10,720 nucleotides of DNA from Sediminibacterium sp. (GTDB lineage: Bacteria; Bacteroidota; Bacteroidia; Chitinophagales; Chitinophagaceae), in the NCBI GenBank assembly GCA_028288645.1, contig JAQBNJ010000437.1:1-10720 (forward strand), read 5' to 3'. Position numbers and translations under genes: made by a program. Positions 1 to 6,830 of this stretch are shown here, in pieces. The notes beneath the pieces were generated by a model. It saw nothing but the letters and a program-made list of their open reading frames with translations. It ran no database searches and was not told where the DNA came from. Positions within the stretch are counted from its first letter, which is position 1; the number at the start of each line of letters is the position of its first letter.

Positions 1-65
1 TTTACCCGCAACCGATGATCAACCTGACAAATGATACCGTGAACGCGATATTGTATAACCATTAA
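1..65 (+). CDS. nuoM: 3' end of a gene upstream of nuoN, probably NADH-quinone oxidoreductase subunit M
   Basis: Reading from position 3, an open frame of 20 codons (YPQPMINLTNDTVNAILYNH) ends in TAA at 63-65; the other two forward frames hit stops early. The tail lies 55 bp before nuoN on the same strand. In bacterial complex I operons nuoM normally precedes nuoN, and NuoM is a proton-pumping antiporter-like membrane subunit, so the identity rests mainly on gene order. The 20 residues themselves carry no diagnostic motif. The gene is cut by the window edge, not truncated in the genome as far as can be seen. Confidence 0.6.
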   Translation, partial: YPQPMINLTNDTVNAILYNH

Positions 66-120
66 TTTTTGAAATATTTGTGTCCCGCTGCAAGAGGGAG
101 ATAAATTCAAGATACCTTTT

Positions 121-1509
121 ATGAATGCAATCATAGTTTCTGCTTTACTGGGTGTAGTGATGATGTTCAGCGGCATCATGTTCAAAAACAAAACTACCTA
201 TACTGCTATCGCGGTAGCAGGATTAATGTTTTTGCTCGTGGCCAATTTGTTGAACAGCTACGGAATTTATGTGATTCATGTTGATACACATTCCCTGCTC
301 AATTTTGAACAGTTCGGGATGTTCTTCAATTCCATCGCCATCGCTGCTACACTGATCTATGTTTTGTTAAGTGGGAAAGCCATTGAAAAAATGGGTGTGA
401 GTGTAGCTGATCATTATGCACTTATTTTTTTCGTGCTGTGTGGTGTTTCTATTTTGTCTTCTTTTAATGGATTGCTGATGTTGTTCCTCGGTATCGAGAT
501 CATGTCGATTCCCTTATATATTCTTACCGGCGCCGACAAACGAAACCTGAAAAGCAATGAAGCTTCATTGAAATATTTTTTGATGGGCGCTTTCTCTACC
601 GGTATCATGCTGATGGGTATCACGCTTATTTATGGCGGGACAGGAAGTTTTACATTGGGTGTTGACAAATCACTTGCTGCCGGCGGATTGATCCCACGCA
701 CTTCTTTTCTCGAGATCGCGGGATTGATCCTGTTGTTTGTATCGATGTGTTTTAAAGTATCCGCTGCACCGTTTCATTTCTGGACACCGGATGTGTACGA
801 CGGCGCGCCAGGTGTATTCACCTCTTTCATGGCAACTATCGTAAAAGCAGCAGGTTTTATTGCTTTTGTACGTTTGTTCGATCAGCATACAGCAGCACTC
901 GGGCCAAGCTGGAAATTATTACTCGGGTTTGTGATCGTTGCTACTTTACTGATCGGTAATATCACTGCTGTTTTCCAGCAAAGCGTTAAGCGGATGCTGG
1001 CCTATTCAAGTATCGCGCAGGCCGGTTTTATGTTGTTTGCATTATATGGCGCCAATGATATGGCCAAAGAAGGAATTCTTTTATATGCATCTGCCTATTG
1101 CCTTGCGACCATTGGTATTTTCTCTGTACTGATCAAAATGAAGGACTATACATTCGATGGGTTTAACGGCCTCGCAAAAACGCAACCCGTATTGGCGCTG
1201 GCTACTACCATCTGCCTGCTCTCACTCGCAGGTATCCCGCTAACAGCAGGATTTTTCGCTAAATATTATATGCTCGCTTCTGTTGTAAAGGCCGGCGGTT
1301 CTTTAGGGATTGTTGTTATCGCAGTACTGTTTGCCGCCGTAAGCGTCTATTACTATTTCCGCGTGATCCAGGCCATGTACTTCAAAGAAGGCGAAGCGGA
1401 AGCAACAGACGTTACCACTGGATATAAAGTTGGTTTGTTGCTGCTGTCAGGCTTCATCATTCTCACAGGACTGTTTCCGTCGATCATCTTGGGGTGGTTT
1501 TATTTTTAA
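121..1509 (+). CDS. nuoN: NADH-quinone oxidoreductase subunit N (complex I membrane subunit)
   Basis: This 462-residue, almost wholly hydrophobic protein has about 13-14 predicted membrane helices. It is one of the three antiporter-like subunits of the complex I membrane arm, which couple NADH-to-quinone electron transfer to proton export. The signature FKVSAAPFHFWTPDVYDGAP lies at residues 211-230 and contains the conserved helix lysine K212. Other expected charged membrane residues are present: E126 in LFLGIEIMSIPLY, K290 in the VKRMLAYSS segment (helix TM8 region) and K381 in GIPLTAGFFAKYYML. Length is close to the usual 450-490. The ATG follows the upstream gene by 55 bp, consistent with one nuo operon, and there is no convincing Shine-Dalgarno sequence, as is normal in Bacteroidota. 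As the last subunit gene here, it is followed directly by a repeat-bearing spacer. Identification is firm; the exact helix count is an estimate. Confidence 0.96.
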   Translation: MNAIIVSALLGVVMMFSGIMFKNKTTYTAIAVAGLMFLLVANLLNSYGIYVIHVDTHSLLNFEQFGMFFNSIAIAATLIYVLLSGKAIEKMGVSVADHYALIFFVLCGVSILSSFNGLLMLFLGIEIMSIPLYILTGADKRNLKSNEASLKYFLMGAFSTGIMLMGITLIYGGTGSFTLGVDKSLAAGGLIPRTSFLEIAGLILLFVSMCFKVSAAPFHFWTPDVYDGAPGVFTSFMATIVKAAGFIAFVRLFDQHTAALGPSWKLLLGFVIVATLLIGNITAVFQQSVKRMLAYSSIAQAGFMLFALYGANDMAKEGILLYASAYCLATIGIFSVLIKMKDYTFDGFNGLAKTQPVLALATTICLLSLAGIPLTAGFFAKYYMLASVVKAGGSLGIVVIAVLFAAVSVYYYFRVIQAMYFKEGEAEATDVTTGYKVGLLLLSGFIILTGLFPSIILGWFYF

Positions 1510-1514
1510 GGAAG

Positions 1515-1623
1515 GTTTTAGCTGTTAGGCGTTAGGTATTAGCACTGGCAAAATAGACGCCCGCATTAATCTTTAATTGCAAAGTTCGGGTTCGCTAACT
1601 CCTAACAGCTAATACCTAATACC
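1515..1623. repeat. Inverted arrays of a degenerate 7-bp repeat in the nuoN-permease spacer
   Basis: The left arm (1518-1542) is TTAG followed by the heptamers CTGTTAG, GCGTTAG and GTATTAG. The right arm (1595-1622) reads CTAACTC, CTAACAG, CTAATAC, CTAATAC, which is the same NNNTTAG heptamer on the other strand. Positions 1518-1535 and 1595-1612 pair at 17 of 18 bases. The 52 bp between the arms holds a small possible hairpin (ATTAA at 1565-1569 with TTAAT at 1573-1577). The element starts a few bases after the nuoN stop and ends about 35 bp before the next start codon, so it occupies most of the 149-bp gap. It is not a canonical terminator because the loop is long and no strong T-tract follows. 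The shared core AGCTGT links it to the element at 9926-10156. Confidence 0.7.
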
Positions 1624-1658
1624 TTTTCTCTATCTTTATACCACCCAACACCCACCAC

Positions 1659-2936
1659 ATGACTACCCTCGATTCTCTCACCCTCGCATGGCGCACGGTT
1701 CGCAGTAATAAATTGCGTACGGGTATTACCGTGGCCATTATCGCGTTTGGGATCATGGCATTGATTGGCATTATTACAGCCATTGAAGCGATGAACCAGA
1801 GTTTGAAGGAGAGTTTTTCATCAATGGGCGCCAATGCCTTCAACATACGTTTTAAAGAATCAAGGGCCCGTTTTGGAGGGAATGGGAATGGCGATGTGAC
1901 CAAAACAAAACGCGGGCTGAAAGAAAAAAAATCAAACCTCGGAAAACCTATCCGCCGCGAAGAAGCTGAATTCTTCAAAGCCAATTTTAATTTCCCCGGT
2001 TCGTTGGTGAGTATCTACCGGAGAGGCCCCGGCGCGCAGGAAATTCACTACGAAGAAAAAAAGACAAACCCGCAGATCACCCTTTGGGGCGGCGATGAAA
2101 ATTACCTGGCCGTGAATGGCTATTCGATCAATGTCGGGCGCAACCTGAACAGCCTTGATGTAGAAAGTGGACGCAGTGTTTGCCTGATGGGTAGCAATGT
2201 GGCCACGAAATTATTCGGTGCCAAGCCGGAAAAATGCATCGATAAAGTGATCAGGGTAGGCAGCCTTCCTTACCGGGTGGTGGGACTTTTAAAAAGCAAA
2301 GGCTCCAGTGCGATGATGCGGCAGGATGATATGCTGCTCACATCCTATACCAATGTAAGGCATTTTCAAAACGCCAATCCTTCTTACCTCGTTGGGGTGA
2401 TGGTTAGCAATGTAAAACAACTCGATGTATCTACTGATGAAGCCACTTCTGTTTTCCGCGCAGTAAGAAAACTGGAACCGACAGAGGAAGTGAATTTCGT
2501 GATCGAACGAAGCGATAAGTTCGCTGAAATGTTCATCGGTTTTTTAAGCAGCATCACCGGCTCTGCAGGCGCCATTGGATTGATCACATTGATCGGCGCT
2601 GCGATCGGGCTTATGAATATCATGCTCGTTGCCGTAAACGAACGTACCAAAGAAGTAGGATTGATCAAAGCGATCGGAGGAAAAAGCAAGAACGTGCGTC
2701 AGCAGTTTTTGTTTGAAAGCCTGATCATCAGTTTGCTTGGTGCATTCTTCGGAATTGTATTAGGTGTGATGGTTGGAAATCTTTTCTCAATAGTACTCGG
2801 CACAGGTTTCGTGGTCCCCTGGTCATGGGTGATCATCGGAATAGTTATCTGCTCGATAGTGGGACTTGCCGCGGGTATTTATCCCGCTATGAAAGCTGCG
2901 CGGTTGAACCCGATCGTTGCGTTGAGATACGAATAA
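1659..2936 (+). CDS. ABC transporter permease, FtsX/MacB family
   Basis: This 425-residue inner-membrane protein has the MacB-type layout. An N-terminal helix (about residues 21-43) follows the LAWRTVRSNKLRTGIT motif. A large periplasmic domain (about 45-295) comes next, then three C-terminal helices (about 303-325, 354-376, 388-410). The FtsX-type cytoplasmic segment VNERTKEVGLIKAIGGKSKN (326-345) is the part that normally contacts the ATPase. The C-terminus AGIYPAMKAARLNPIVALRYE-like ending is typical of the family. Such permeases work as mechanotransmitters with a MacB/LolD-type ATPase, moving lipoproteins, peptides or drugs across the envelope; the substrate cannot be read here. No ATPase or membrane-fusion protein is adjacent on the right, and nuo genes are on the left, so it looks like a single-gene unit. 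A weak -7-like TATCTTTA at 1631-1638 precedes the start, without a clear TTTG partner. The lysine/glycine-rich stretch at residues 67-98 is a variable periplasmic loop. Confidence 0.9.
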   Translation: MTTLDSLTLAWRTVRSNKLRTGITVAIIAFGIMALIGIITAIEAMNQSLKESFSSMGANAFNIRFKESRARFGGNGNGDVTKTKRGLKEKKSNLGKPIRREEAEFFKANFNFPGSLVSIYRRGPGAQEIHYEEKKTNPQITLWGGDENYLAVNGYSINVGRNLNSLDVESGRSVCLMGSNVATKLFGAKPEKCIDKVIRVGSLPYRVVGLLKSKGSSAMMRQDDMLLTSYTNVRHFQNANPSYLVGVMVSNVKQLDVSTDEATSVFRAVRKLEPTEEVNFVIERSDKFAEMFIGFLSSITGSAGAIGLITLIGAAIGLMNIMLVAVNERTKEVGLIKAIGGKSKNVRQQFLFESLIISLLGAFFGIVLGVMVGNLFSIVLGTGFVVPWSWVIIGIVICSIVGLAAGIYPAMKAARLNPIVALRYE

Positions 2937-2987
2937 GGGAACAATGCGAATCAAGAGTTGAAACATGCCGCAGGTGTAACACTTCAT

Positions 2988-3067
2988 TTTTTTGCCACAG
3001 ATCACACAGATTTTCACAGATTTTCACAGATTTTTCTGTGCTGTTCTGTGTAACCTGTGGCAAAAAA
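2988..3067. repeat. CACAGATTTT-repeat palindrome between convergent genes
   Basis: Perfect 13-bp inverted ends, TTTTTTGCCACAG at 2988-3000 and CTGTGGCAAAAAA at 3055-3067, bracket tandem CACAGATTTT units of 10 bp (CACAGA at 3005, 3015 and 3025). Inside, ACACAGA (3004-3010) pairs with TCTGTGT (3045-3051), and CACAGA (3025-3030) pairs with TCTGTG (3035-3040) across a TTTT loop. It lies between the 3' ends of two convergent genes, so a transcript from either side would fold it into a long imperfect hairpin. The T-run is on the 5' side of the hairpin and the A-run on the 3' side on both strands, which is the reverse of an intrinsic terminator. Similar GCCACAGAT-type intergenic repeats occur in many environmental bacteria to my knowledge, but I cannot name a family. 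Confidence 0.75.
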
Positions 3068-3081
3068 TTAAGAAAGATCCG

Positions 3082-3789
3082 CTACCTCTTAAAAAACAAC
3101 TTCAACTTATCATTGATATAATACATAATATCCACCTCGCTGGTATTATGTCTCAGCCAATCAACAGATGGCCTGTATTGTTGCATGAACTGTTGTAATT
3201 CCTCTCCTTTTAAATTGCTATACTTTGTAACTAACGAAGAGGGAAAACGGTAATTGATGTAAGCTTCTTTCTCATTTGTTTCAAAGAATTCAAATGCTTT
3301 GCGTTTTGCTTTTTCACGTTTCGAAAAACGGTCAAGGTTCAACGCAATACCTGCACCGGAATTTGCCGCAGCGATCGTGGGGATCTTATAATCTACATCG
3401 CCTAAAAAATCTTTTCTTCTTTCAATACTATCTAACTGGTAACGGCTCATGCCTCTTGTGGTTACAGTAACATTTCCGAGGCTATGCGCAAGCGGCGATA
3501 AGAATAAACTGAGTGTATCCTGCAAGAGAAATTTCTTGTTATAATGAATGGTATCGAAATGATAACCGATCGCTGCAAAAGAGAGTACCTGGTTCTCCGT
3601 TAATTCAATTTTAAAACGGCCCGTAGCGCTGGTCATCACAGTTTGATTGGTATTCAGGTTGGTAACACTTGCCAACACGATCACTTCATGCGTAATGCTG
3701 TCTCTCAAATAACCCCAGCGTTCATTTTTTCTCTGCGCATTTACAAACAGGGTTGAAAAAAGCATCAGTAAACAAATACCATATCTCAT
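3082..3789 (-). CDS. Secreted protein with N-terminal carboxypeptidase-regulatory-like domain
   Basis: The protein has 235 residues. Residues 1-18 form a signal peptide (MRYGICLLMLFSTLFVNA followed by Q), so the product is exported; no lipobox cysteine is seen. Residues about 25-100 look like a carboxypeptidase-regulatory-like/CNA-B beta-sandwich of the kind common in Bacteroidota envelope proteins. The pattern is a 'GYLRDSITHEVIVLASVTNL' start, a 'TSATGRFKIEL' turn and a 'LSFAAIGYHFDTI' strand, matching the usual 'G.v.d..t.epl.gasV.......t.TdenG.F.i' pattern. The remainder (about 105-235) is charged, rich in K, R and E, and has no family I recognise. The ATG is set by the signal peptide and by a TACATTTG promoter-like box 15 bp upstream. 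It converges with the permease gene and is separated from the upstream metalloprotease by a terminator, so it is probably its own unit. The role is unknown. Confidence 0.85.
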   Translation of the reverse strand: MRYGICLLMLFSTLFVNAQRKNERWGYLRDSITHEVIVLASVTNLNTNQTVMTSATGRFKIELTENQVLSFAAIGYHFDTIHYNKKFLLQDTLSLFLSPLAHSLGNVTVTTRGMSRYQLDSIERRKDFLGDVDYKIPTIAAANSGAGIALNLDRFSKREKAKRKAFEFFETNEKEAYINYRFPSSLVTKYSNLKGEELQQFMQQYRPSVDWLRHNTSEVDIMYYINDKLKLFFKR

Positions 3790-3803
3790 ACAAAAACTTT
3801 GTG

Positions 3804-3811
3804 CAAATGTA
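3804..3811 (-). promoter_or_regulatory. Putative Bacteroidota -7 box (TACATTTG) for the 235-residue secreted protein gene
   Basis: On the minus strand TACATTTG matches the Bacteroidota -7 consensus TAnnTTTG exactly, 14 bp before the ATG. A TTTG that could serve as -33 lies at 3839-3842 on the minus strand, but its spacing of 27 bp is longer than the usual 19-21, so only the -7 element is supported. The box lies between the upstream gene's terminator and the start codon, where a promoter is expected. Confidence 0.4.
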
Positions 3812-3839
3812 AGCCATCAATACCGCCATTCATATGCAC

Positions 3840-3872
3840 AAAAAAAACGTCCCGCAGTTAACGGGACGTTTT
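3840..3872 (-). terminator. Intrinsic terminator of the metalloprotease gene
   Basis: AAAACGTCCCG (3844-3854) and CGGGACGTTTT (3862-3872) form a perfect 11-bp stem with a 7-base loop. Read on the minus strand the stem is followed by a run of eight T (3847-3840). It lies about 30 bp beyond the stop codon of the metalloprotease gene. The other strand has only TTTT after the stem, so a weak bidirectional effect is possible, but no plus-strand gene needs it. Confidence 0.9.
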
Positions 3873-3903
3873 AACATGATATTTCAAAATCAATGAATTG
3901 TTA

Positions 3904-6480
3904 CTACTTAGGATCCAATGCTTTTTTGATCTTTTCAGCCAGGTCCGATAAATGTACTTTGCTCATACGATCTGTAGCAGTTGCTGCAGCAGTGGTTGCC
4001 TGTGCTTTTAACTGTACTAATTGTGCACGTGCAATGCTTGTTACATCACTGTTTTCGGTTAAGCCGGATTTGTAAGGATTCGGACGGTTGCCACCACCGC
4101 CACCACCTGGTGTTTGAGCAGTTGCTGCAGCTTCTTTGGGATTGAGGATATCATTCAGCTTATCAACGTAGCTTTTCTGTAACATTCTCCTGTAACTATC
4201 AATGGCTTTATTTGTTTTCAGCTCACTGAACAGGTCGCTTTGCAGGTCGCTCAACATGTCTAATCCGCTATATGCTTTCTCAGCGCCAAAACGCTCAACA
4301 GAGAATTGCATACGGTTTATCCTGTCTGCCGACATCACAGCTGCCAGGGTAGCTTCCTGGGCACTTACAATGGGATCTACAGTGCCCGGTGCATTGGTCT
4401 TATCCAGGATGTTTTTATCGATCAGCCATTTTGGTGTCTGGAACAATTGCCTGTTCAAATAAGAAAGGGCTTCTTTCTGCCTTGTTTTAGGTACCACCTC
4501 GTAAACAGGTTCATTTTGTTCATCTGCTTTGAATGTTTCATATACGCCACCGATATTGCGCAAAACATGTCCTGCATAACGACGGAACTGCCCGAGTAAC
4601 TGGCCATACATTTCACCAATATTCTCATTCAGTTCGCCTTCTTCCCTTGTCCACTCAGGAAGTTTCACCATAATGCGTTTCAGGTTTTTGATACCGTACT
4701 CACTTGCTACAACAGCATTGTCGCTAAGGTCTTCACTCTGGCTTCTTGGGTCTGAGGTATTACCTTGTTCGTAGGTACCGAACCAGTTGCGGGGATTGCT
4801 TTTTAATGCATCGATGATCAGCTTGTTGCTGTTCTTTTTTTCTTCTTCTTCCGTGTTGCCCGGAATATATCCGTAACCCCAACGCATCGCCCATTTGTCA
4901 TAGTCGCCGATGCGTGGATATAATCCCGCTTTACCGATATTATCTTCCGGCTGTGCCACGTAGTTGAAACGTGCATAGTCCATGATAGAAGCGGTATGGC
5001 CATTGGCTTCTACCCATGCTTTATCGCGGAGTTTTTCGACCGGTGTCTGGCTACTGCTTCCCATGTTGTGGTAAAGACCCAATGTATGTCCCACTTCATG
5101 CGAAGAAACAAAACGGATCAGGTCGCCCATCAGTTCATCATCAAATTTCATTTTCCTTGCACGCGGATCCACGGCTGCTGCCTGTATCATATACCAGTCG
5201 TGTACCAGTTTCATTACATTATGATACCAGCCGATATGACTCTCTAATATTTCACCACTGCGTGGATCATGAACGTTTGGTCCATATGCATTCTCCGTGC
5301 TGGAAGCAAAATAACGGATCACAGAATAGCGTGCGTCTTCCATGCTCATGGTGGTATCATTCGCTGGCCATTCCTTAGCCACGATCGCGTTTCTGAAACC
5401 GGCTTTTTCAAAAGCTTTCTGCCAGTCATTCACACCTAAGATCAAATACTGCCTCCATTGTTTTGGTGTGGCAGGATCGATATAATAAATGATCGGTTTT
5501 TTGGGCTCCACCATTTCACCGCGTTTCCATTTTTCTACATCCTCATCTTTTGGTTCCAGTCTCCAGCGTACGGCAAATTCTTTGCTTTCCACTTTTTGTT
5601 GTGCATCCCCGAACATGGTATAATCTTCTGTGAAGAAACCTACACGCTTATCAGCGAGTCTTCCTTTCATAGGTGTTTCCGGAAGCAATAACAATGAAGT
5701 ATTCAATTCAATAGTAATTGCGCCCGCGGCATTGGCTGCTGGAACGGTATTTCCTCCGCCCGGGCCCTGTGGCGCACCACCACCCTGACCGCCACCACCG
5801 GTAGCTGAATAGGTTTTTACGGTTCTTACTTCAATGTTAACAGGGAAGCCGGCGATCTTCTGAATATATGACCTGTCTATTGCCAGCGCCCCGAGGCTCA
5901 GGCTTCTTTTTACATTGGCGCTGACACTTACCACCTGGTTATCATTCTTGAAAAAATCCGTCACCTCGATCACTACACCCGCGTTATCAGGAGAGTAAGC
6001 GGCAACAGGAAATGCGGCTGTAATAGCATTCAGGTTAGAAGTAGAGATCGATTTGTAGATCTCATCTTTCTGATCCGCCGTATTGATCAGCGTGATCACC
6101 CTGAGGAATACATTGTTGCTGGGCCCTTTCTCAAAAGCCAGGGTTTGCTGGTTGGCGATCTCACCCCCGTAAACCCCGCGGTTGCCGCTAACGGTTGGCA
6201 CTTTCACGTAACGCGTTACAGAAAGGATCTCCCGGTTCAGCATGGCATTGGGGATCTCAAAATAATACCTGTCATCAACCCTGTGTACGGTGAACATGCC
6301 TTTTGAGCTCACAGCTTTGTCTGTGATCACCTCTTTGTAAGGCCTGGGTGTTGTTCTTGCGGCGCCCTGTTGCGGGCCGCCACCGCCTCTTTGGGGGCCG
6401 GCGGTCTGCGAAGAGTCTCTTTGCGCAACGGCCATGGTTCCGGCCAGCAACGCAATAGCTAATAATTGTTTTTTCATCAT
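3904..6480 (-). CDS. Secreted zinc-dependent metalloprotease (metzincin type, DUF5117/DUF4953 family)
   Basis: This 858-residue protein begins with a signal peptide (MMKKQLLAIALLAGTMAVAQ), so it is exported. A DUF5118/DUF5117-like N-terminal part (about 45-335) precedes a catalytic DUF4953-like part. The zinc motif HEVGHTLGLYH at 461-471 gives H461, H465 and H471 as ligands and E462 as the general base. The SIMDY segment at 498-502 fits the metzincin Met-turn. All key residues are intact, so an active peptidase is expected; its substrate is unknown. Low-complexity Gly/Pro/Gln stretches occur at 32-39, 227-243 and 791-797, the first just after the signal peptide and the second inside the N-terminal part; these look like flexible linkers. 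No type IX secretion C-terminal domain and no lipobox are seen, so periplasmic or outer-membrane-associated location is inferred. Length fits the family (about 800-900). MMKK offers two possible starts one codon apart. It is divergent from the TonB operon and ends at a strong terminator. Confidence 0.92.
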   Translation of the reverse strand: MMKKQLLAIALLAGTMAVAQRDSSQTAGPQRGGGGPQQGAARTTPRPYKEVITDKAVSSKGMFTVHRVDDRYYFEIPNAMLNREILSVTRYVKVPTVSGNRGVYGGEIANQQTLAFEKGPSNNVFLRVITLINTADQKDEIYKSISTSNLNAITAAFPVAAYSPDNAGVVIEVTDFFKNDNQVVSVSANVKRSLSLGALAIDRSYIQKIAGFPVNIEVRTVKTYSATGGGGQGGGAPQGPGGGNTVPAANAAGAITIELNTSLLLLPETPMKGRLADKRVGFFTEDYTMFGDAQQKVESKEFAVRWRLEPKDEDVEKWKRGEMVEPKKPIIYYIDPATPKQWRQYLILGVNDWQKAFEKAGFRNAIVAKEWPANDTTMSMEDARYSVIRYFASSTENAYGPNVHDPRSGEILESHIGWYHNVMKLVHDWYMIQAAAVDPRARKMKFDDELMGDLIRFVSSHEVGHTLGLYHNMGSSSQTPVEKLRDKAWVEANGHTASIMDYARFNYVAQPEDNIGKAGLYPRIGDYDKWAMRWGYGYIPGNTEEEEKKNSNKLIIDALKSNPRNWFGTYEQGNTSDPRSQSEDLSDNAVVASEYGIKNLKRIMVKLPEWTREEGELNENIGEMYGQLLGQFRRYAGHVLRNIGGVYETFKADEQNEPVYEVVPKTRQKEALSYLNRQLFQTPKWLIDKNILDKTNAPGTVDPIVSAQEATLAAVMSADRINRMQFSVERFGAEKAYSGLDMLSDLQSDLFSELKTNKAIDSYRRMLQKSYVDKLNDILNPKEAAATAQTPGGGGGGNRPNPYKSGLTENSDVTSIARAQLVQLKAQATTAAATATDRMSKVHLSDLAEKIKKALDPK

Positions 6481-6566
6481 CAGTAATAAATTGGAGTTAA
6501 GAATAATTTTTAAAGGTAAGAGTCAGAAGGAAGAACGGGCATATTTTGTCGAACTCTGGTACGAAT

Positions 6567-6596
6567 GGTGAAAAGCTGTTTTGAGTCGGTGAAAAG
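6567..6596. promoter_or_regulatory. 9-bp direct repeat GGTGAAAAG, spaced 12 bp: possible operator
   Basis: GGTGAAAAG occurs at 6567-6575 and again at 6588-6596. The copies are exact and start 21 bp apart, which is two helical turns. It lies about 85-115 bp upstream of the metalloprotease start and about 145 bp upstream of the exbB promoter candidate. A 9-bp direct repeat with a 12-bp gap is the geometry of LytTR-type response-regulator sites, although the base sequence is not a recognised LytTR consensus. Function is inferred from geometry only. Confidence 0.35.
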
Positions 6597-6739
6597 TCTT
6601 GGAGGGCGTATGGTTTAAGCAGTATCTTTCGCCCCGCCGGGAAGGAGCAGGGGAGAGGGAAAAGTTCATAAATCTAAATTGGCAGCTTTCAATAAAAGAG
6701 TTATTTTGTATTCCCTTTTTTTACTTTTTGAAACATTGT

Positions 6740-6772
6740 TTTGTTTTTTCAAAACAATTTTCAGTAGAATTG
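6740..6772 (+). promoter_or_regulatory. Putative promoter of the exbB-exbD-exbD-tonB operon
   Basis: TTTG at 6740-6743 and TAGAATTG at 6765-6772 are separated by 21 bp. This fits the Bacteroidota primary sigma factor layout (TTTG, 19-21 bp, TAnnTTTG) with one mismatch in the -7 box. The start of transcription would be near 6778-6780, giving a leader of about 50 bases that is A-rich and has no Shine-Dalgarno sequence before the ATG at 6831. Confidence 0.45.
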
Positions 6773-6830
6773 CGGAGACAAACTTTTTAAATCAACTGTA
6801 ATTTTTAAAAAACCAAAAATCAATTGAATC

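Larger units (their letters stand above)
6481..6830. other. 350-bp divergent intergenic region between metalloprotease and exbB
   Basis: No credible gene is seen. From left to right it holds: a minus-strand TACCTTTA box (6511-6518 on the plus strand as TAAAGGTA), one base off the -7 consensus, as a weak promoter candidate for the metalloprotease; a 9-bp direct repeat at 6567-6596; a GC- and purine-rich segment at about 6630-6664 unlike its surroundings; a T-rich tract from 6701 to 6760; and the exbB promoter candidate at 6740-6772. A 63-codon frame at 6599-6790 crosses this promoter and has no protein-like character. Confidence 0.7.

Noticed and set aside
414..888. Minus-strand frames opposite nuoN
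   Set aside because: They lie entirely within a well-identified gene and carry no recognisable motif.
2988..3067. CACAGA palindrome as an intrinsic terminator
   Set aside because: The T-run precedes and the A-run follows the hairpin on both strands, so the required U-tract after the stem is missing; it is kept as a repeat.
2825..3121. Plus-strand frame overlapping the permease 3' end and the CACAGA palindrome
   Set aside because: It is out of phase with the permease, Cys/Arg-rich without family character, and runs through the repeat element.
6599..6790. 63-codon plus-strand frame upstream of exbB
   Set aside because: It spans the GC-rich patch, the T-rich tract and the promoter candidate, and its product has no protein-like pattern.
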